Origin: Polynucleobacter sp. MWH-Loch1C5
GTDB taxonomy: Bacteria; Pseudomonadota; Gammaproteobacteria; Burkholderiales; Burkholderiaceae
DNA length: 64,000 bases
Direction of reading: 5' to 3'
Assembly: GCF_018881775.1 (NCBI RefSeq)
Contig: NZ_JACVPR010000001.1
Location: 1,196,318-1,260,317 of the forward strand
The translations under genes and the position numbers were made by a program. Below are positions 12,621 through 23,606 of the stretch, one piece after another. Numbering within the stretch: position 1 is the stretch's first letter; each line of letters begins with the position of its first letter. A model generated the notes under the pieces. It saw nothing but the letters and a program-made list of their open reading frames with translations, did no database searches and was not told the origin of the DNA.

Positions 12621-13283
12621 ATGCCTCAATTGATTATTTGGCTTATTAGCCTTGTTGCCCTATTCAGCGCTTCTGTAAAAGCTCAAACTCAAGCAGATGG
12701 CATTACCCAGCTCAAACAATTTTTATCTCAAGTGCAGTCCGCTGAAGGCGAGTTTGAACAACAGCAATTAAGAGCTCCCCGAGCGGGTGAAGATAAGCCC
12801 AAAGTACTGCGTAAAAGTTCGGGGCGTTATGTATTCAAGCGCCCTGGACAGTTTCTTTGGGAGACACAAAAACCATTTGCACAAAAAGTGATATCCAATG
12901 GTCAACAGATCTTGATCTGGGACCCAGATTTAAATCAATTGAGCATCCGCCCGATTGCTAGAGGTTTAGCAGCGAGTCCTGCAGCGCTATTATTTGGTGA
13001 GCAAGCTTTAGAAAATAACTTTGATCTCATCTCTGGTGGTGAAAAAGGGGGGGTGCAGTGGGTTGAATTAAAGCCCAAAGGTGATGCCGCTGCAGTACAA
13101 AATTATGTACGCCTCGGTTTGGGTTTCAGTGATGGCCTACCTCGTGCTTTAGAGCTACATGACAATTTTGGAGTAGTCACCATCATCGGACTAGGTAAAA
13201 TGAGAATCAACATCAATGTGGAGGCTCAACAATTTAAATTTGAGCCTCCCAAAAACGCAGAAATTCTTAAGTTAAATCAGTAG
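12621..13283 (+). CDS. lolA: Outer membrane lipoprotein carrier protein LolA
   Basis: 220 residues starting with a signal peptide (MPQLIIWLISLVALFSASVKA). LolA is the periplasmic chaperone that takes lipoproteins from the LolCDE complex to LolB. The mature chain shows the family features: QVQSAEGEFEQQQ near 35-47, SGRYVFKRPGQFLWE near 75-90 with the Arg and Trp used in lipid-cavity gating, and WDPDLNQLSIRP near 115. It starts three bases after ftsK and is probably co-transcribed with ftsK and serS. Confidence 0.9.
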   Translation: MPQLIIWLISLVALFSASVKAQTQADGITQLKQFLSQVQSAEGEFEQQQLRAPRAGEDKPKVLRKSSGRYVFKRPGQFLWETQKPFAQKVISNGQQILIWDPDLNQLSIRPIARGLAASPAALLFGEQALENNFDLISGGEKGGVQWVELKPKGDAAAVQNYVRLGLGFSDGLPRALELHDNFGVVTIIGLGKMRININVEAQQFKFEPPKNAEILKLNQ

Positions 13284-13289
13284 TACTAG

Positions 13290-14624
<1,335 letters not shown>

Positions 14625-14822
14625 TTTGCTAGTTTTTAGTGCGAAATCTCCCCGCTATGCACCATTTTGTTTAGGTAAAACCCTAAAGATGCTTTAAAAA
14701 TATGGCTTGCCGGTGAGAATTTGTGTTTTAATCTAACCGTTACAAGTTGTGTTGATCTAATAATAAAGAGACGATTAATACCCATTTGTACAACCCCCAG
14801 TTTTAATGTTGAAAGGTGAATA

Positions 14823-15104
14823 ATGAACAAAGCTGAATTAGTTGAAAAAATTGCAAAAGATGCTGATATCTCTAAAGCTTCTGCTGAAAGAGTATTGAAT
14901 ACATCCATTGATGCCATCATCAAGGCTGTTACTAAGGGTGACAAAGTACAGTTGATCGGTTTCGGTACATTTGGTTCTGGCAAGCGTGCTGCACGTACAG
15001 GCCGTAACCCAAAGACTGGCGAAGCCATCAAGATTGCTGCTGCTAAGACTGTGAAATTCACAGCTGGTAAGGCTTTCAAAGATGCAGTGAACAAGCGCAA
15101 GTAA
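14823..15104 (+). CDS. hupB: DNA-binding protein HU
   Basis: 93 residues with AAAGGTGA before the [28 protein letters not shown] begins the helical dimerisation body (cut here to its family pattern), and [18 protein letters not shown] forms the beta-arm containing the DNA-kinking RNP motif. HU compacts and bends chromosomal DNA non-specifically. The length and Lys-rich C-terminus fit HU rather than IHF. It is a single-gene unit: 198 bases of unannotated sequence lie upstream and a strong terminator follows. Confidence 0.95.
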   Translation: MNKAELVEKIAKDADISKASAERVLNTSIDAIIKAVTKGDKVQLIGFGTFGSGKRAARTGRNPKTGEAIKIAAAKTVKFTAGKAFKDAVNKRK

Positions 15105-15120
15105 TTCTTGTATGCTCTGT

Positions 15121-15152
15121 AAAAAGGCTGCTCCAAGTGAGCAGCTTTTTTA
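15121..15152 (+). terminator. Rho-independent terminator of hupB
   Basis: GCTGCTC (15127-15133) pairs with GAGCAGC (15139-15145) and is followed by a seven-base T run. It sits 17 bases after the hupB stop. Confidence 0.92.
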
Positions 15153-15195
15153 TTGCCTAAAATGGGCCGATGAAGCTTTTTTTTGATATCTGCGT

Positions 15196-15978
15196 ATGAG
15201 TCATTTGATGCCCGCAGTATTTATTGGCCATGGCAACCCAATGTATGCCATTGAGCCCAATCGCTATGCGCAAGCATGGCAAGCATTATCAAGCCGTATA
15301 GCAAAGCCTAAAGCGATCTTAGTCATTTCCGCGCATTGGTTAACGAGTCAAACTTGGGTGACAGCGATGACGCAGCCACCTACTATCCATGATTTTTCAG
15401 GGTTTCCTGAGGCCTTATTTAAAGTCAGCTATCCTGCACCCGGATCGCCGCAGCTGGCTAATCAAGTGGCTGACTTATTGAGCCCTACAGAAGTCATACT
15501 AGAAGAGTTTGAATGGGGTTTAGACCACGGTGCTTGGGCGCCACTCCTACACATGTACCCCAATGCTGATATACCTGTGGTGCAATTAAGCTTAGATGCT
15601 CGATTAACGGGTGCGCAGCATTACGCCTTGGCTCAACAACTCAGACCCTTGCGTGAGGCGGGCGTCCTTATTGTGGGAAGCGGTAATGTTGTCCATAATT
15701 TGCGAGTCATTGATTTCACGCAAGAAAAAATTTATCCATGGGCTGAAAGATTCAATACCTATTTTCGTCAGAATCTATTAGCCCATCAGCATCAAGCTTT
15801 AATTAATTTCCAAAACTTTGGTCAAGATCACGTTTTGGCAGTACCAACCTTAGAGCATTATTGGCCTGCGCTGTATGTCCTTGCTCAGCAAGCTGATATT
15901 GAGCCGGTGAGCATCATTGTTGATGGGATAGATGCGGCTTCTATTAGTATGCTGTCATTCGTAGTAGGGCAGGTTTAA
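15196..15978 (+). CDS. Class III extradiol ring-cleavage dioxygenase, DODA/YgiD type
   Basis: 260 residues of the LigB-like family that opens catechol rings, as in 4,5-DOPA dioxygenase. The metal-binding His is in FIGHGNPMYAIE near residue 12, a second is in ISAHWLT near 50, and WGLDHGAWAPLLHMYP near 115-130 supplies the conserved catalytic His. LVGSGN-like VGSGNVVHNLR near 165 is also family-typical. The physiological substrate is unknown. No Shine-Dalgarno precedes the ATG; a weak TGATAT ends six bases upstream. Its stop overlaps the convergent methyltransferase by four bases. Confidence 0.85.
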   Translation: MSHLMPAVFIGHGNPMYAIEPNRYAQAWQALSSRIAKPKAILVISAHWLTSQTWVTAMTQPPTIHDFSGFPEALFKVSYPAPGSPQLANQVADLLSPTEVILEEFEWGLDHGAWAPLLHMYPNADIPVVQLSLDARLTGAQHYALAQQLRPLREAGVLIVGSGNVVHNLRVIDFTQEKIYPWAERFNTYFRQNLLAHQHQALINFQNFGQDHVLAVPTLEHYWPALYVLAQQADIEPVSIIVDGIDAASISMLSFVVGQV

Positions 15979-16790
15979 GCAAAGCGCGCGGCCAGTGCAG
16001 TCAAGCCGATCTCTTCTAGTATGCGATCTTTGCGGCGCGCTGCAGATGTCCCTGAGCTACCTCGGTAGCTGGCAATAATGAGTTCATTTTTCATTGAATG
16101 TTCCCAGCCAATTAATTCTGTGACGGTCACTTCATAGCCATGGGATTCGAGTTGTAAGCAGCGCAGCACATTGGTGATGTGGCTGCCAAATTCTCGGGTA
16201 TGTAAAGGTCTGCGCCAGATTTCAGAGAGTTCATTTTTTAATTGATGGCCTTTAGTTTGGCGCAAGGCTGCAGCGACTTCAGCCTGACAGCAGGGTACTA
16301 AGACCATGAATTTAGCTTTTTTCTCAAGGCCAAAACGAATCGCATCATCGCTTGCTGTATTGCAAGCATGTAAGGCAGTCACAATATCTACTTCTTGCGG
16401 GATTGCGGGGTGTTTCTGGGCTTCAGAGCTTAGACAGTCAATAAACACCATATTCTTAAAGTTCAGCTTTTGCGCAAGGTCTTGAGACTTTTTCACCAAA
16501 TCAGAGCGACTATCAATGCCAATAATCTGGGATGGATTTTTTTGTAATTTACAAAATAAATCATTAAGCAAAAAGCCCAAATAGGATTTGCCGGCGCCAT
16601 GATCGACCAAGGTCATATGCCCTTTCTCCAAGCATTCACGCATGAGTGGTTCAATAAATTGAACTAGATGAAAGACTTGCTTGAGTTTGCGACGGGAGTC
16701 CTGATTCAATTTGCCATCGCGCGTGAGGATGTGCAGCTCTTTTAACAATTCCACGGACTGGGTGGGTAAAACATCATATTTCTCGGTCAC
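15975..16790 (-). CDS. SAM-dependent class I methyltransferase
   Basis: 271 residues if the GTG at 16790 is used; the frame is open further, to 16913, and there is no early ATG. The SAM-binding glycine motif is in LVDHGAGKSYLGF, followed by an acidic strand end in IGIDSRSDLV, VTALHACNTASDDAI and a Cys-rich LVPCCQAE motif. This pattern belongs to a methyltransferase family of unknown substrate, similar to a domain in some glutathione-transferase-like proteins. The start is uncertain because the longer frame overlaps the divergent prfC start. Confidence 0.7.
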   Translation of the reverse strand: MTEKYDVLPTQSVELLKELHILTRDGKLNQDSRRKLKQVFHLVQFIEPLMRECLEKGHMTLVDHGAGKSYLGFLLNDLFCKLQKNPSQIIGIDSRSDLVKKSQDLAQKLNFKNMVFIDCLSSEAQKHPAIPQEVDIVTALHACNTASDDAIRFGLEKKAKFMVLVPCCQAEVAAALRQTKGHQLKNELSEIWRRPLHTREFGSHITNVLRCLQLESHGYEVTVTELIGWEHSMKNELIIASYRGSSGTSAARRKDRILEEIGLTALAARFA

Positions 16791-16857
16791 TGGGTTATCT
16801 TTCTGGCTTGCGCAGGCGCTGTCCACTAAACTATAGGGCTTACTAGAAGTGAATATT

Positions 16858-18462
16858 ATGACAATAAGCTCCGATATCGCCAAGGAAGTAGCTCGCCGCC
16901 GTACTTTTGGCATTATTTCCCACCCTGACGCTGGTAAAACAACGCTGACAGAAAAGCTCTTGATGTTTTCAGGGGCGATTCAATTGGCGGGTACGGTTAA
17001 GGCACGTAAAAGCGGACGTCATGCGACTTCAGACTGGATGGAAATTGAAAAGCAAAGAGGAATTTCCGTGGCCAGCTCAGTCATGCAGTTTGAGTACCGT
17101 GATCATGTAATTAATTTATTAGATACCCCAGGCCACCAAGACTTTTCGGAAGATACCTATCGCGTCTTAACGGCGGTGGATTCGGCATTGATGGTCATTG
17201 ATGCTGCCAAAGGTGTTGAAGAGCAAACCATTAAGTTATTGAATGTATGTCGGATGCGACATACTCCCATCATTACATTTGTGAATAAGATGGACCGCGA
17301 GACGCGTGATCCTATGGAGCTCATGGATGAGCTAGAGTCGATTCTCAAAATTGAATGTGCACCAGTGACATGGCCTATCGGGATGGGTAAGAATTTCCGT
17401 GGCGTCTATCACTTAATTCGTGATGAAATCCTACTTTTTTCTCCTGGTAATGACCGAGCTGATCAAGAATTCGAGTTAGTCAAAGGCATCGACAACCCCA
17501 AACTACATGAGTTATTCCCTGACGAGATGGCGCAGTTACAACTCGAAGTCGAGCTAGTGAGAGGTGCATCGCATGCATTTAATTTGGAGCGTTTTTTAAA
17601 CGGTATTCAAACTCCTGTTTTCTTTGGTTCGGCGATCAACAACTTTGGTGTTCGAGAGATTCTGAATGCCCTCTTAGATTGGGCGCCGGGGCCTCGTGAG
17701 CGTGATGCTACGGTGCGCGTGGTTAAGCCTCAAGAAAATAAGTTCTCAGGCTTTGTCTTTAAGATTCAAGCCAATATGGATCCAGCACATCGTGATCGCA
17801 TTGCTTTCTTACGAGTGTGTTCCGGACGTTTTGAGCGGGGCATGAAGATTAACCATTTGCGTATTGCGCGTGAGGTCAAGGTATCCAATGTGGTGACCTT
17901 CATGGCTTCATCACGTGAGCAGGTAGAAGAAGCTTACGCGGGGGATATCATTGGTTTACCCAATCACGGCAATATGCAAATTGGCGATAGTTTTTCTGAA
18001 GGTGAAATGTTGCAATACACCGGTATCCCATTTTTTGCACCTGACTTTTTCCGTGTCGCCAGAATTCGTAACCCCATGAAAATCAAGCAACTCCAAAAAG
18101 GTCTACAACAACTCGGTGAGGAAGGCGCTGTTCAAGTGTTTCGACCTGTCAATAGCAGTGATTTGATTTTGGGAGCGGTGGGGGCTTTGCAGTTTGAAGT
18201 CGTGGCCAGTCGCTTACTGAATGAATATGGTGTGGATGCTGTATTTGAAAACTCCAGTATTCATTGCGCACGTTGGATCAGTTGTGAAGATAAAAAAATA
18301 CTGGCTGACTTTGAAAAATCATCAGCAGGCCATCAATTAGCTCATGATGCGGCTGATAACTTAGCGTTTTTAGCGACCTCTTCTGTCAATTTGCGTGTCA
18401 CCCAGGAGCGTTGGCCACAAATTGTCTTTCATGAAACGCGTGAACATTCAGCAAAACTCTAA
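16858..18462 (+). CDS. prfC: Peptide chain release factor 3
   Basis: 534 residues from the ATG at 16858; an in-frame GTG three codons upstream is an alternative. GTPase motifs are [15 protein letters not shown] (G1) near residue 20, [14 protein letters not shown] (G3) near 85 and [11 protein letters not shown] (G4) near 140, followed by the EF-G-like domain II and a C-terminal domain III. RF3 releases RF1/RF2 from the ribosome after peptide release. A possible TATAGG -10 box near 16833 would give a short leader. nadB follows 21 bases later but has its own promoter-like element. Confidence 0.95.
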   Translation: MTISSDIAKEVARRRTFGIISHPDAGKTTLTEKLLMFSGAIQLAGTVKARKSGRHATSDWMEIEKQRGISVASSVMQFEYRDHVINLLDTPGHQDFSEDTYRVLTAVDSALMVIDAAKGVEEQTIKLLNVCRMRHTPIITFVNKMDRETRDPMELMDELESILKIECAPVTWPIGMGKNFRGVYHLIRDEILLFSPGNDRADQEFELVKGIDNPKLHELFPDEMAQLQLEVELVRGASHAFNLERFLNGIQTPVFFGSAINNFGVREILNALLDWAPGPRERDATVRVVKPQENKFSGFVFKIQANMDPAHRDRIAFLRVCSGRFERGMKINHLRIAREVKVSNVVTFMASSREQVEEAYAGDIIGLPNHGNMQIGDSFSEGEMLQYTGIPFFAPDFFRVARIRNPMKIKQLQKGLQQLGEEGAVQVFRPVNSSDLILGAVGALQFEVVASRLLNEYGVDAVFENSSIHCARWISCEDKKILADFEKSSAGHQLAHDAADNLAFLATSSVNLRVTQERWPQIVFHETREHSAKL

Positions 18463-18471
18463 ATCATTGAA

Positions 18472-18477
18472 GATAAT
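18472..18477 (+). promoter_or_regulatory. Candidate -10 box of nadB, leaderless geometry
   Basis: GATAAT ends exactly six bases before the nadB ATG, and no Shine-Dalgarno sequence lies between. No good -35 hexamer is visible. Confidence 0.45.
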
Positions 18478-18483
18478 CGTGTA

Positions 18484-20097
18484 ATGGCTGCTACTGAACA
18501 ACCGATTGTAGTTATAGGCGCAGGTTTAGCCGGATTAACTGTGGCTTTAGAGCTCGCAGAAAAACATACCGTCATTCTTTTGGCCAAAAGACACTTAGAA
18601 GAGTCTGCCACCGCCTGGGCGCAAGGCGGTATTGTGGGCGTGATTGATGAGCAAGATAGTGTCGATGCTCATGTTAAAGATACAGTTGAGGCAGGTGCGG
18701 GCTTGGTCGTTGAGTCGACCGCGCGCTATATTGCTGAGCAAAGTTCCTTGGCGATTGATTGGTTGATTGAGCAGGGGGTGCCCTTTACCCCAGATCCTGA
18801 AGGCCCTAAGGGCTTACATTTGACGCGTGAAGGTGGGCATAGCTATCGACGTATTGCCCATGCAGCCGATGCTACGGGTTGGGCGATTCATCAGGTTTTG
18901 TTAGCTAAAGCAAAACAACATCCACGCATTCAGATTCGTGAAAAGTGTATGGCTTTAGATCTGATTACGAATAAGCATCTTGCTGAGCAAAAAAAATCTA
19001 GCAAAGCACAAGCTTGTTATGGCGTTTATGCATTAGATATTGAAAAGGGGCAGATAGAGACCCTCGCTGCCCAAGCTGTTGTTTTAGCAACAGGTGGTGT
19101 GGGTAAGGTTTATCGTTACACCAGTAACCCTGAAACTGCTACTGGTGATGGCATTGCCATGGCTTGGCGGGCAGGTTGCCGTGTAGGCAATATGGAATTT
19201 GTTCAGTTTCATCCTACTTGCTTGTATCACCCCCAGGATCGAACTTTTCTCATTACCGAAGCCTTAAGAGGCGAAGGGGCTCAGCTCAAGTTACCCGATG
19301 GCACGCGATTTATGCCACACCATGATGCCCGTGCTGAGTTGGCTCCGCGGGACATTGTGGCGCGTGCTATCGATTTTGAAATGAAAAAGCATGGTCTTGA
19401 TTATGTGTTGCTAGACGCCACGCATTTAGGCGAGCAAAAAATTAAAGAACATTTCCCCAATATTTATGCAAGATGCCAGGCTTTGGGCATTGACATAGCC
19501 AAAGAGCCTATTCCAGTGGTGCCTGCGGCGCACTATACCTGTGGAGGAGTAGTTACCAACTTACAGGGTCAGACTGATTTACCGGGTCTTTATGCGGTGG
19601 GTGAGGCCACCTATACGGGTTTACATGGCGCCAATCGTCTAGCAAGTAATTCATTGCTCGAGTGTGTTGTGATTGGCAAAGCAGCAGCACGGCAAATTGA
19701 TCAAGAAAGCCCGCATGTACAGCCTGCTATCTTGCCCTGGGATGAGTCGCGCGTCGAAGATGCCGATGAAAGTGTTGTGATTGCCCATAACTGGGATGAG
19801 TTGCGTTTGTTGATGTGGAACTATGTGGGCATTGTGAGAACTAATCGGCGTCTTGAGCGTGCTTTACACCGTATTGAGCTTCTCCAAAGTGAAGTGCAGG
19901 AGTATTACTCTAACTTTAGAGTGAGTCGTGATCTATTGGAATTGCGTAATCTTTTGACCTGTGCAGAATTGATCGTACGTTCAGCGCTCATGCGTAAAGA
20001 GAGTCGTGGCTTGCATTACAGCCGTGATTATCCGCAAAGCTGGAGCGTTTCTTACCCAACAATTCTGACGCCGATGCCCAAATCAAAAATAAATTAA
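18484..20097 (+). CDS. nadB: L-aspartate oxidase
   Basis: 537 residues of the succinate dehydrogenase flavoprotein family. The FAD site GAGLAGLTVALE is at the N-terminus, and the family motif SATAWAQGGI near 40 and HYTCGGV near 355 mark the catalytic and FAD-contact regions. It oxidises L-aspartate to iminoaspartate, the first step of de novo NAD synthesis, and passes the product to quinolinate synthase. It converges on nadC with one base between the stops. No ribosome binding site is visible; a leaderless start is predicted. Confidence 0.95.
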   Translation: MAATEQPIVVIGAGLAGLTVALELAEKHTVILLAKRHLEESATAWAQGGIVGVIDEQDSVDAHVKDTVEAGAGLVVESTARYIAEQSSLAIDWLIEQGVPFTPDPEGPKGLHLTREGGHSYRRIAHAADATGWAIHQVLLAKAKQHPRIQIREKCMALDLITNKHLAEQKKSSKAQACYGVYALDIEKGQIETLAAQAVVLATGGVGKVYRYTSNPETATGDGIAMAWRAGCRVGNMEFVQFHPTCLYHPQDRTFLITEALRGEGAQLKLPDGTRFMPHHDARAELAPRDIVARAIDFEMKKHGLDYVLLDATHLGEQKIKEHFPNIYARCQALGIDIAKEPIPVVPAAHYTCGGVVTNLQGQTDLPGLYAVGEATYTGLHGANRLASNSLLECVVIGKAAARQIDQESPHVQPAILPWDESRVEDADESVVIAHNWDELRLLMWNYVGIVRTNRRLERALHRIELLQSEVQEYYSNFRVSRDLLELRNLLTCAELIVRSALMRKESRGLHYSRDYPQSWSVSYPTILTPMPKSKIN

Positions 20098-20098
20098 A

Positions 20099-20956
20099 TT
20101 AGGCCATCACCCTTAGTGAATAATCTGTGGCGGCCACGTCTTTGGTGAGCTTGCCAATCGAAATGCGATCGACTCCTGTGGCGGCTATCTCGCGGACCTG
20201 GACTAAGTCGACGCCCCCAGAAGCCTCTAGCAAGGCACGACCTGCGGTCAGTTGGACAGCTTCGCGCATTTGATCGGTAGAAAAGTTATCTAAGAGAATG
20301 CTGGTTGCGCCGGCATCTAGGGCTTCCTTCAGTTCAAGAAGATTTTCTACTTCAATCTGAATACTGACAGGGGCATTGAGTGCCTGAGCTTGTTGAAGTG
20401 CTTGAGTGATGCCACCCGCAGCTGCAATATGATTTTCTTTGATCAAAATGCCATCCCATAAAGCAAGGCGTTGGTTTTGACCGCCGCCGACCGTCACTGC
20501 GTATTTTTGTGCTTGTCTGAGCCCGGGCAAAGTTTTTCTAGTATCTAAAATATGACAACCATGAGGATTGGGGCTAGCACCTTCAATCGCTTTTACATAA
20601 GCGTGCGTGATTGTTGCGGTTGCTGAGAGGGTTTGTAGAAAATTGAGGGCGGGGCGTTCAGCTGATAAAAGCGCGCGAGCACGTGCTTGAATAAAACATA
20701 CTTCACTGTTGGCCTGCATGGCATCACCTTCACGGTAACGCCATTGAATCTGAGCGTCTTGATCGAGTGTTTTTAGACAAGCCTCAAACCATGCCACACC
20801 ACACAAGATGGCGTCTTCGCGTACGATTAGTCGAGCCGTTTTGAGGTCATCCGGTACTAATTGAGCGGTATAGTCGCATAGACCAATATCTTCAACCAAT
20901 GCTTCACGAACATTGCGTTCAATAGCGGCCGACAGGGTTTCATTACTTTGGTACAT
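20099..20956 (-). CDS. nadC: Nicotinate-nucleotide pyrophosphorylase (carboxylating)
   Basis: 285 residues. It converts quinolinate and PRPP to nicotinate mononucleotide with loss of CO2. Family motifs include ILDTRKTLPGLRQAQKYAV near 140-158 (PRPP and quinolinate binding), LIKENHIAAAGGI near 170-183, IEVENLLELKEAL near 200 and the ASGGV strand near 250. It follows nadA with a one-base stop/start overlap, so translational coupling is expected. It should act immediately after NadA. Confidence 0.96.
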   Translation of the reverse strand: MYQSNETLSAAIERNVREALVEDIGLCDYTAQLVPDDLKTARLIVREDAILCGVAWFEACLKTLDQDAQIQWRYREGDAMQANSEVCFIQARARALLSAERPALNFLQTLSATATITHAYVKAIEGASPNPHGCHILDTRKTLPGLRQAQKYAVTVGGGQNQRLALWDGILIKENHIAAAGGITQALQQAQALNAPVSIQIEVENLLELKEALDAGATSILLDNFSTDQMREAVQLTAGRALLEASGGVDLVQVREIAATGVDRISIGKLTKDVAATDYSLRVMA

Positions 20957-22068
20957 TAGGCCGCTCCAATGTTTTTAACAAAGCCGTGCTGAGCTTGTGC
21001 CAATAACTCGGGATGGTCTTGGGTAAATTGCAACATTTTTTCTATACAATTTTTAGCATCCACTCGAATCGATTCTGGGACAGTGATTTCGCCCTTGCCT
21101 GTATCTAGACTATGCAAAATACCTTCTAGACCATTCATCGCCATCCAGGGGCAATGAGCGCAACTCTTGCAGGTGGCACTATTCCCAGCAGTTGGAGCTT
21201 CAATCAATGTTTTATGAGGGGCCAGCTGCTGCATACGATGCAAAATACCTTTGTCTGTGGCCACAATAAAACGTGTCTCTGTGCGGTCTGTTACCGCTTT
21301 AATCATGGCTGAGGTAGAGCCAACCACATCTGCTAGAGCGACGACGGCAGCAGGAGATTCAGGATGAACTAAAACGAGGGCGTCAGGATATTGCTCTTTG
21401 AGCAACTCTAATTCTTGGGCTTTGAACTCATCATGCACAATGCAATGCCCTTCCCAGAGCAATATATCAGCACCCGTTTGCTCGGCAATATAGCGACCCA
21501 AGTGACGGTCAGGTGCCCATAGTATTTTTTTACCTTGTTGCTTGAGGGCATAAACAATCGCTAGGGCGCATGAGCTAGTGACCATCCAATCGGCTCGCGC
21601 TTTGACTGCGGCACTGGTGTTGGCATAAACCACTACTTCACGATCTGGGTGGGCATTACAAAATGCCTCGAAGTCGTCCGCTGGACATCCTAAGTCGAGT
21701 GAACAGGTCGCGTCTAAGTCGGGCATGAGCACCGTTTTCTCAGGACTCAGAATTTTGGCGGTTTCGCCCATAAAGCGTACGCCCGCCACGACTAATTTTT
21801 TTGCCGGATGATTTTTACCAAAACGAGCCATCTCTAAGGAGTCAGCAACGAAACCCCCTGTTTCCCAAGCTAAATCTTGGATGTCTGCATCGACATAGTA
21901 ATGTGCGACTAAAACAGCGTTTTGCTCCTGCAATCGCTCTTTGATCTGAGCTCGTAAGATTGTTTTTTCTTCTAAAGACAAAGGGCGTGGTACTTTTGCC
22001 CAAGCCTGAGCGGTACAGCTAATTCCCTGGGCATTTTGTAAGGGATATTCGTAAATTTCTTGGTTCAT
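20956..22068 (-). CDS. nadA: Quinolinate synthase
   Basis: 370 residues. It condenses iminoaspartate with dihydroxyacetone phosphate to quinolinate on a [4Fe-4S] cluster. Cluster cysteines are visible in [12 protein letters not shown] near 125, in [10 protein letters not shown] near 165 and in [13 protein letters not shown] near 305. [14 protein letters not shown] near 55 and [13 protein letters not shown] near 235 are substrate-site motifs. It heads the nadA-nadC unit. The start lacks a Shine-Dalgarno; a TAAGAT (four of six matches) ends six bases upstream, a weaker instance of the leaderless pattern seen at other genes here. Confidence 0.96.
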   Translation of the reverse strand: MNQEIYEYPLQNAQGISCTAQAWAKVPRPLSLEEKTILRAQIKERLQEQNAVLVAHYYVDADIQDLAWETGGFVADSLEMARFGKNHPAKKLVVAGVRFMGETAKILSPEKTVLMPDLDATCSLDLGCPADDFEAFCNAHPDREVVVYANTSAAVKARADWMVTSSCALAIVYALKQQGKKILWAPDRHLGRYIAEQTGADILLWEGHCIVHDEFKAQELELLKEQYPDALVLVHPESPAAVVALADVVGSTSAMIKAVTDRTETRFIVATDKGILHRMQQLAPHKTLIEAPTAGNSATCKSCAHCPWMAMNGLEGILHSLDTGKGEITVPESIRVDAKNCIEKMLQFTQDHPELLAQAQHGFVKNIGAA

Positions 22069-22215
22069 CGTTGAATCTTAAGGATATTTTGATACTGTCC
22101 CTAGGGCAAATTGGAAAATGTAATGTTCAATAGGTATATTGTCCCTTACTTAGTAAAATTCAACTAGAAAAACAAGAATATTGATACAGTACCAACAGGT
22201 ACGAGGAGAGTAGAT

Positions 22216-22647
22216 ATGTTTGGTAAGCGCAACAAAAACAATTTATTAATGCCTAGCCAAGAGCGCTTTGACACGCTCATTGGCAAGAGTTCAGAGATCT
22301 TTGGTCGTATGGCCGTTGGTGATAGCCTACGTATTGACGGTAAAGTGGTCGGCAATATCGAGAGCATGCCAGAGGCGAAGGTCACTGTAGCGATTGGTAT
22401 CGATGGTACTGTGATTGGCGATATTTTTGCTCATCGAGTCATGGTTGCAGGCAAGGTAGAGGGCAATATTTACGCAGCGGAGCGTGTCGAGTTTCATCGC
22501 TCAGCCTCTGTGAAGGGTGATGTCACCTATGGTTCTATAGGTATTGAGCATGGTGCGCAAATTGTTGGTTTGATTATTCAAGGTGCTGATCGTGAACCTG
22601 CTACTCAAGCTCAATCAGTGATTGCCTCTGCAAAAGATAAGCGTTAA
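22216..22647 (+). CDS. Bactofilin (polymer-forming cytoskeletal protein)
   Basis: 143 residues with GAGGAGAG before the ATG. The core (about 30-125) is a run of short beta-strand repeats with regular small hydrophobic spacing (GKVVGNIESM, GTVIGDIFAH, GKVEGNIYAA), the right-handed beta-helix of bactofilins. The N-terminus is short and basic, the C-terminus disordered. Bactofilins self-assemble without nucleotide and scaffold cell-wall or polar complexes. It faces two more bactofilin genes on the other strand. Confidence 0.88.
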   Translation: MFGKRNKNNLLMPSQERFDTLIGKSSEIFGRMAVGDSLRIDGKVVGNIESMPEAKVTVAIGIDGTVIGDIFAHRVMVAGKVEGNIYAAERVEFHRSASVKGDVTYGSIGIEHGAQIVGLIIQGADREPATQAQSVIASAKDKR

Positions 22648-22670
22648 TTTTTAGTTCACAGTAGAAAAAT

Positions 22671-22694
22671 AAAAGGGCTCATGAAGAGCCCTTT
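22671..22694. terminator. Bidirectional terminator between bactofilin genes
   Basis: AAAGGGCTC (22672-22680) pairs with GAGCCCTTT (22686-22694) around ATGAA. T-rich sequence follows on both strands, so it serves the convergent bactofilin units. Confidence 0.9.
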
Positions 22695-22712
22695 CTTATT
22701 GAGTGAGCGTTT

Positions 22713-23144
22713 TTATTTACGCTTTAAATCACCCTTGACGGTGCCGCCTCGCTGAATCGTAATGCTGGCATAGGATAGTTTGCCATCTACTGTAGCGCGA
22801 CCGCCAATAACCAAGTCACGACAGTCGATGGTGCCTAGTAGACGACCTTTGACGTTGATGCTATCGGCATTCACTGTGCCATCAACTAGGCCGTTAGCGC
22901 CAATCAAGAGGGTCTGCACCGATAGGTTTCCTTTAAATGTGCCATCGACTGTGATGGAGCCGCCTGATTTCATATCCCCAGTAAACTCAAAACCTTCGCT
23001 GATGATAGAAGGCTTGAGCATATTGGATCCAGAGCTCGTAGGAGTTTCTACCTGAGAAAGATCTAGGTTTTCAGCAGCTTCTTGGCCACTCTGGCTGTCA
23101 TACTCATTTGAACCGTCTTCTGGTTTTTTGTTGTTGCCAAACAT
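22713..23144 (-). CDS. Bactofilin with long acidic N-terminal tail
   Basis: 143 residues from the ATG at 23144, preceded by GGAGAAG; a four-residue upstream extension is unlikely. Residues 1-50 are polar and disordered (MFGNNKKPEDGSNEYDSQ and onwards, rich in Asp, Glu, Ser). The beta-helix core then follows (GTFKGNLSVQ, GLVDGTVNAD, GRLLGTIDCR, ATVDGKLSYA) and the chain ends KGDLKRK. It lies 17 bases after the third bactofilin on the same strand, so the pair is co-transcribed. The tail is the most obvious difference from its neighbours and may bind a partner. Confidence 0.87.
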   Translation of the reverse strand: MFGNNKKPEDGSNEYDSQSGQEAAENLDLSQVETPTSSGSNMLKPSIISEGFEFTGDMKSGGSITVDGTFKGNLSVQTLLIGANGLVDGTVNADSINVKGRLLGTIDCRDLVIGGRATVDGKLSYASITIQRGGTVKGDLKRK

Positions 23145-23161
23145 ACGCTTCTCCAAAAGTC

Positions 23162-23509
23162 TTAAGCGGCACTATAGCCGTTATCGTTTTTCTGTAGTGA
23201 ACCTTGTAAGTCCCCACCTTTTTCAATCTCAATTTCGGCGTATTGCACTGAGCCAATTACTTTGCCGGTAGAGCGGATAAATAAAGATTTGCGAGAAGTG
23301 AGGTTTTCATGAATTTCGCCACGCACATCAACAACGTCAGCGGTGACCTTACCCTTCACAACGCCTGTGCTACCGACTAGGATTTCACGCGCTGTGAGTT
23401 CACCTTCGATGGTTCCTGAAATAGAGGCGATATCGGGCACAACAAAGTTACCGGTTAGTTTGACGCCTTCACCGACTGTCAAGCAGCCGTTTTGGTTATT
23501 TTCCGCCAT
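23162..23509 (-). CDS. Bactofilin, short form
   Basis: 115 residues, almost only the beta-helix core: GNFVVPDIASISGTIEGELTA-type repeats (about residues 20-95), with a short polar C-terminus KNDNGYSAA. GGGAAAGA precedes the ATG. It is first in a two-gene unit with the longer bactofilin. The divergent panD gene begins 98 bases away. Cytoskeletal polymer formation is expected from the family; which structure it organises is unknown. Confidence 0.85.
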   Translation of the reverse strand: MAENNQNGCLTVGEGVKLTGNFVVPDIASISGTIEGELTAREILVGSTGVVKGKVTADVVDVRGEIHENLTSRKSLFIRSTGKVIGSVQYAEIEIEKGGDLQGSLQKNDNGYSAA

Positions 23510-23606
23510 ATTCTTTCCCTATTTAATTGGTGGTATAAATTAAAGCTTCTAAATTTTAACGCTATTGGCCTTCGGGCGAGGTAGAATGCGCAACCGGAGG
23601 GTATTT

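Noticed and set aside
14636..15136. 166-codon open frame on - covering hupB
   Set aside because: It is antisense to HU and extends through its promoter region and into its terminator; no recognisable motif.
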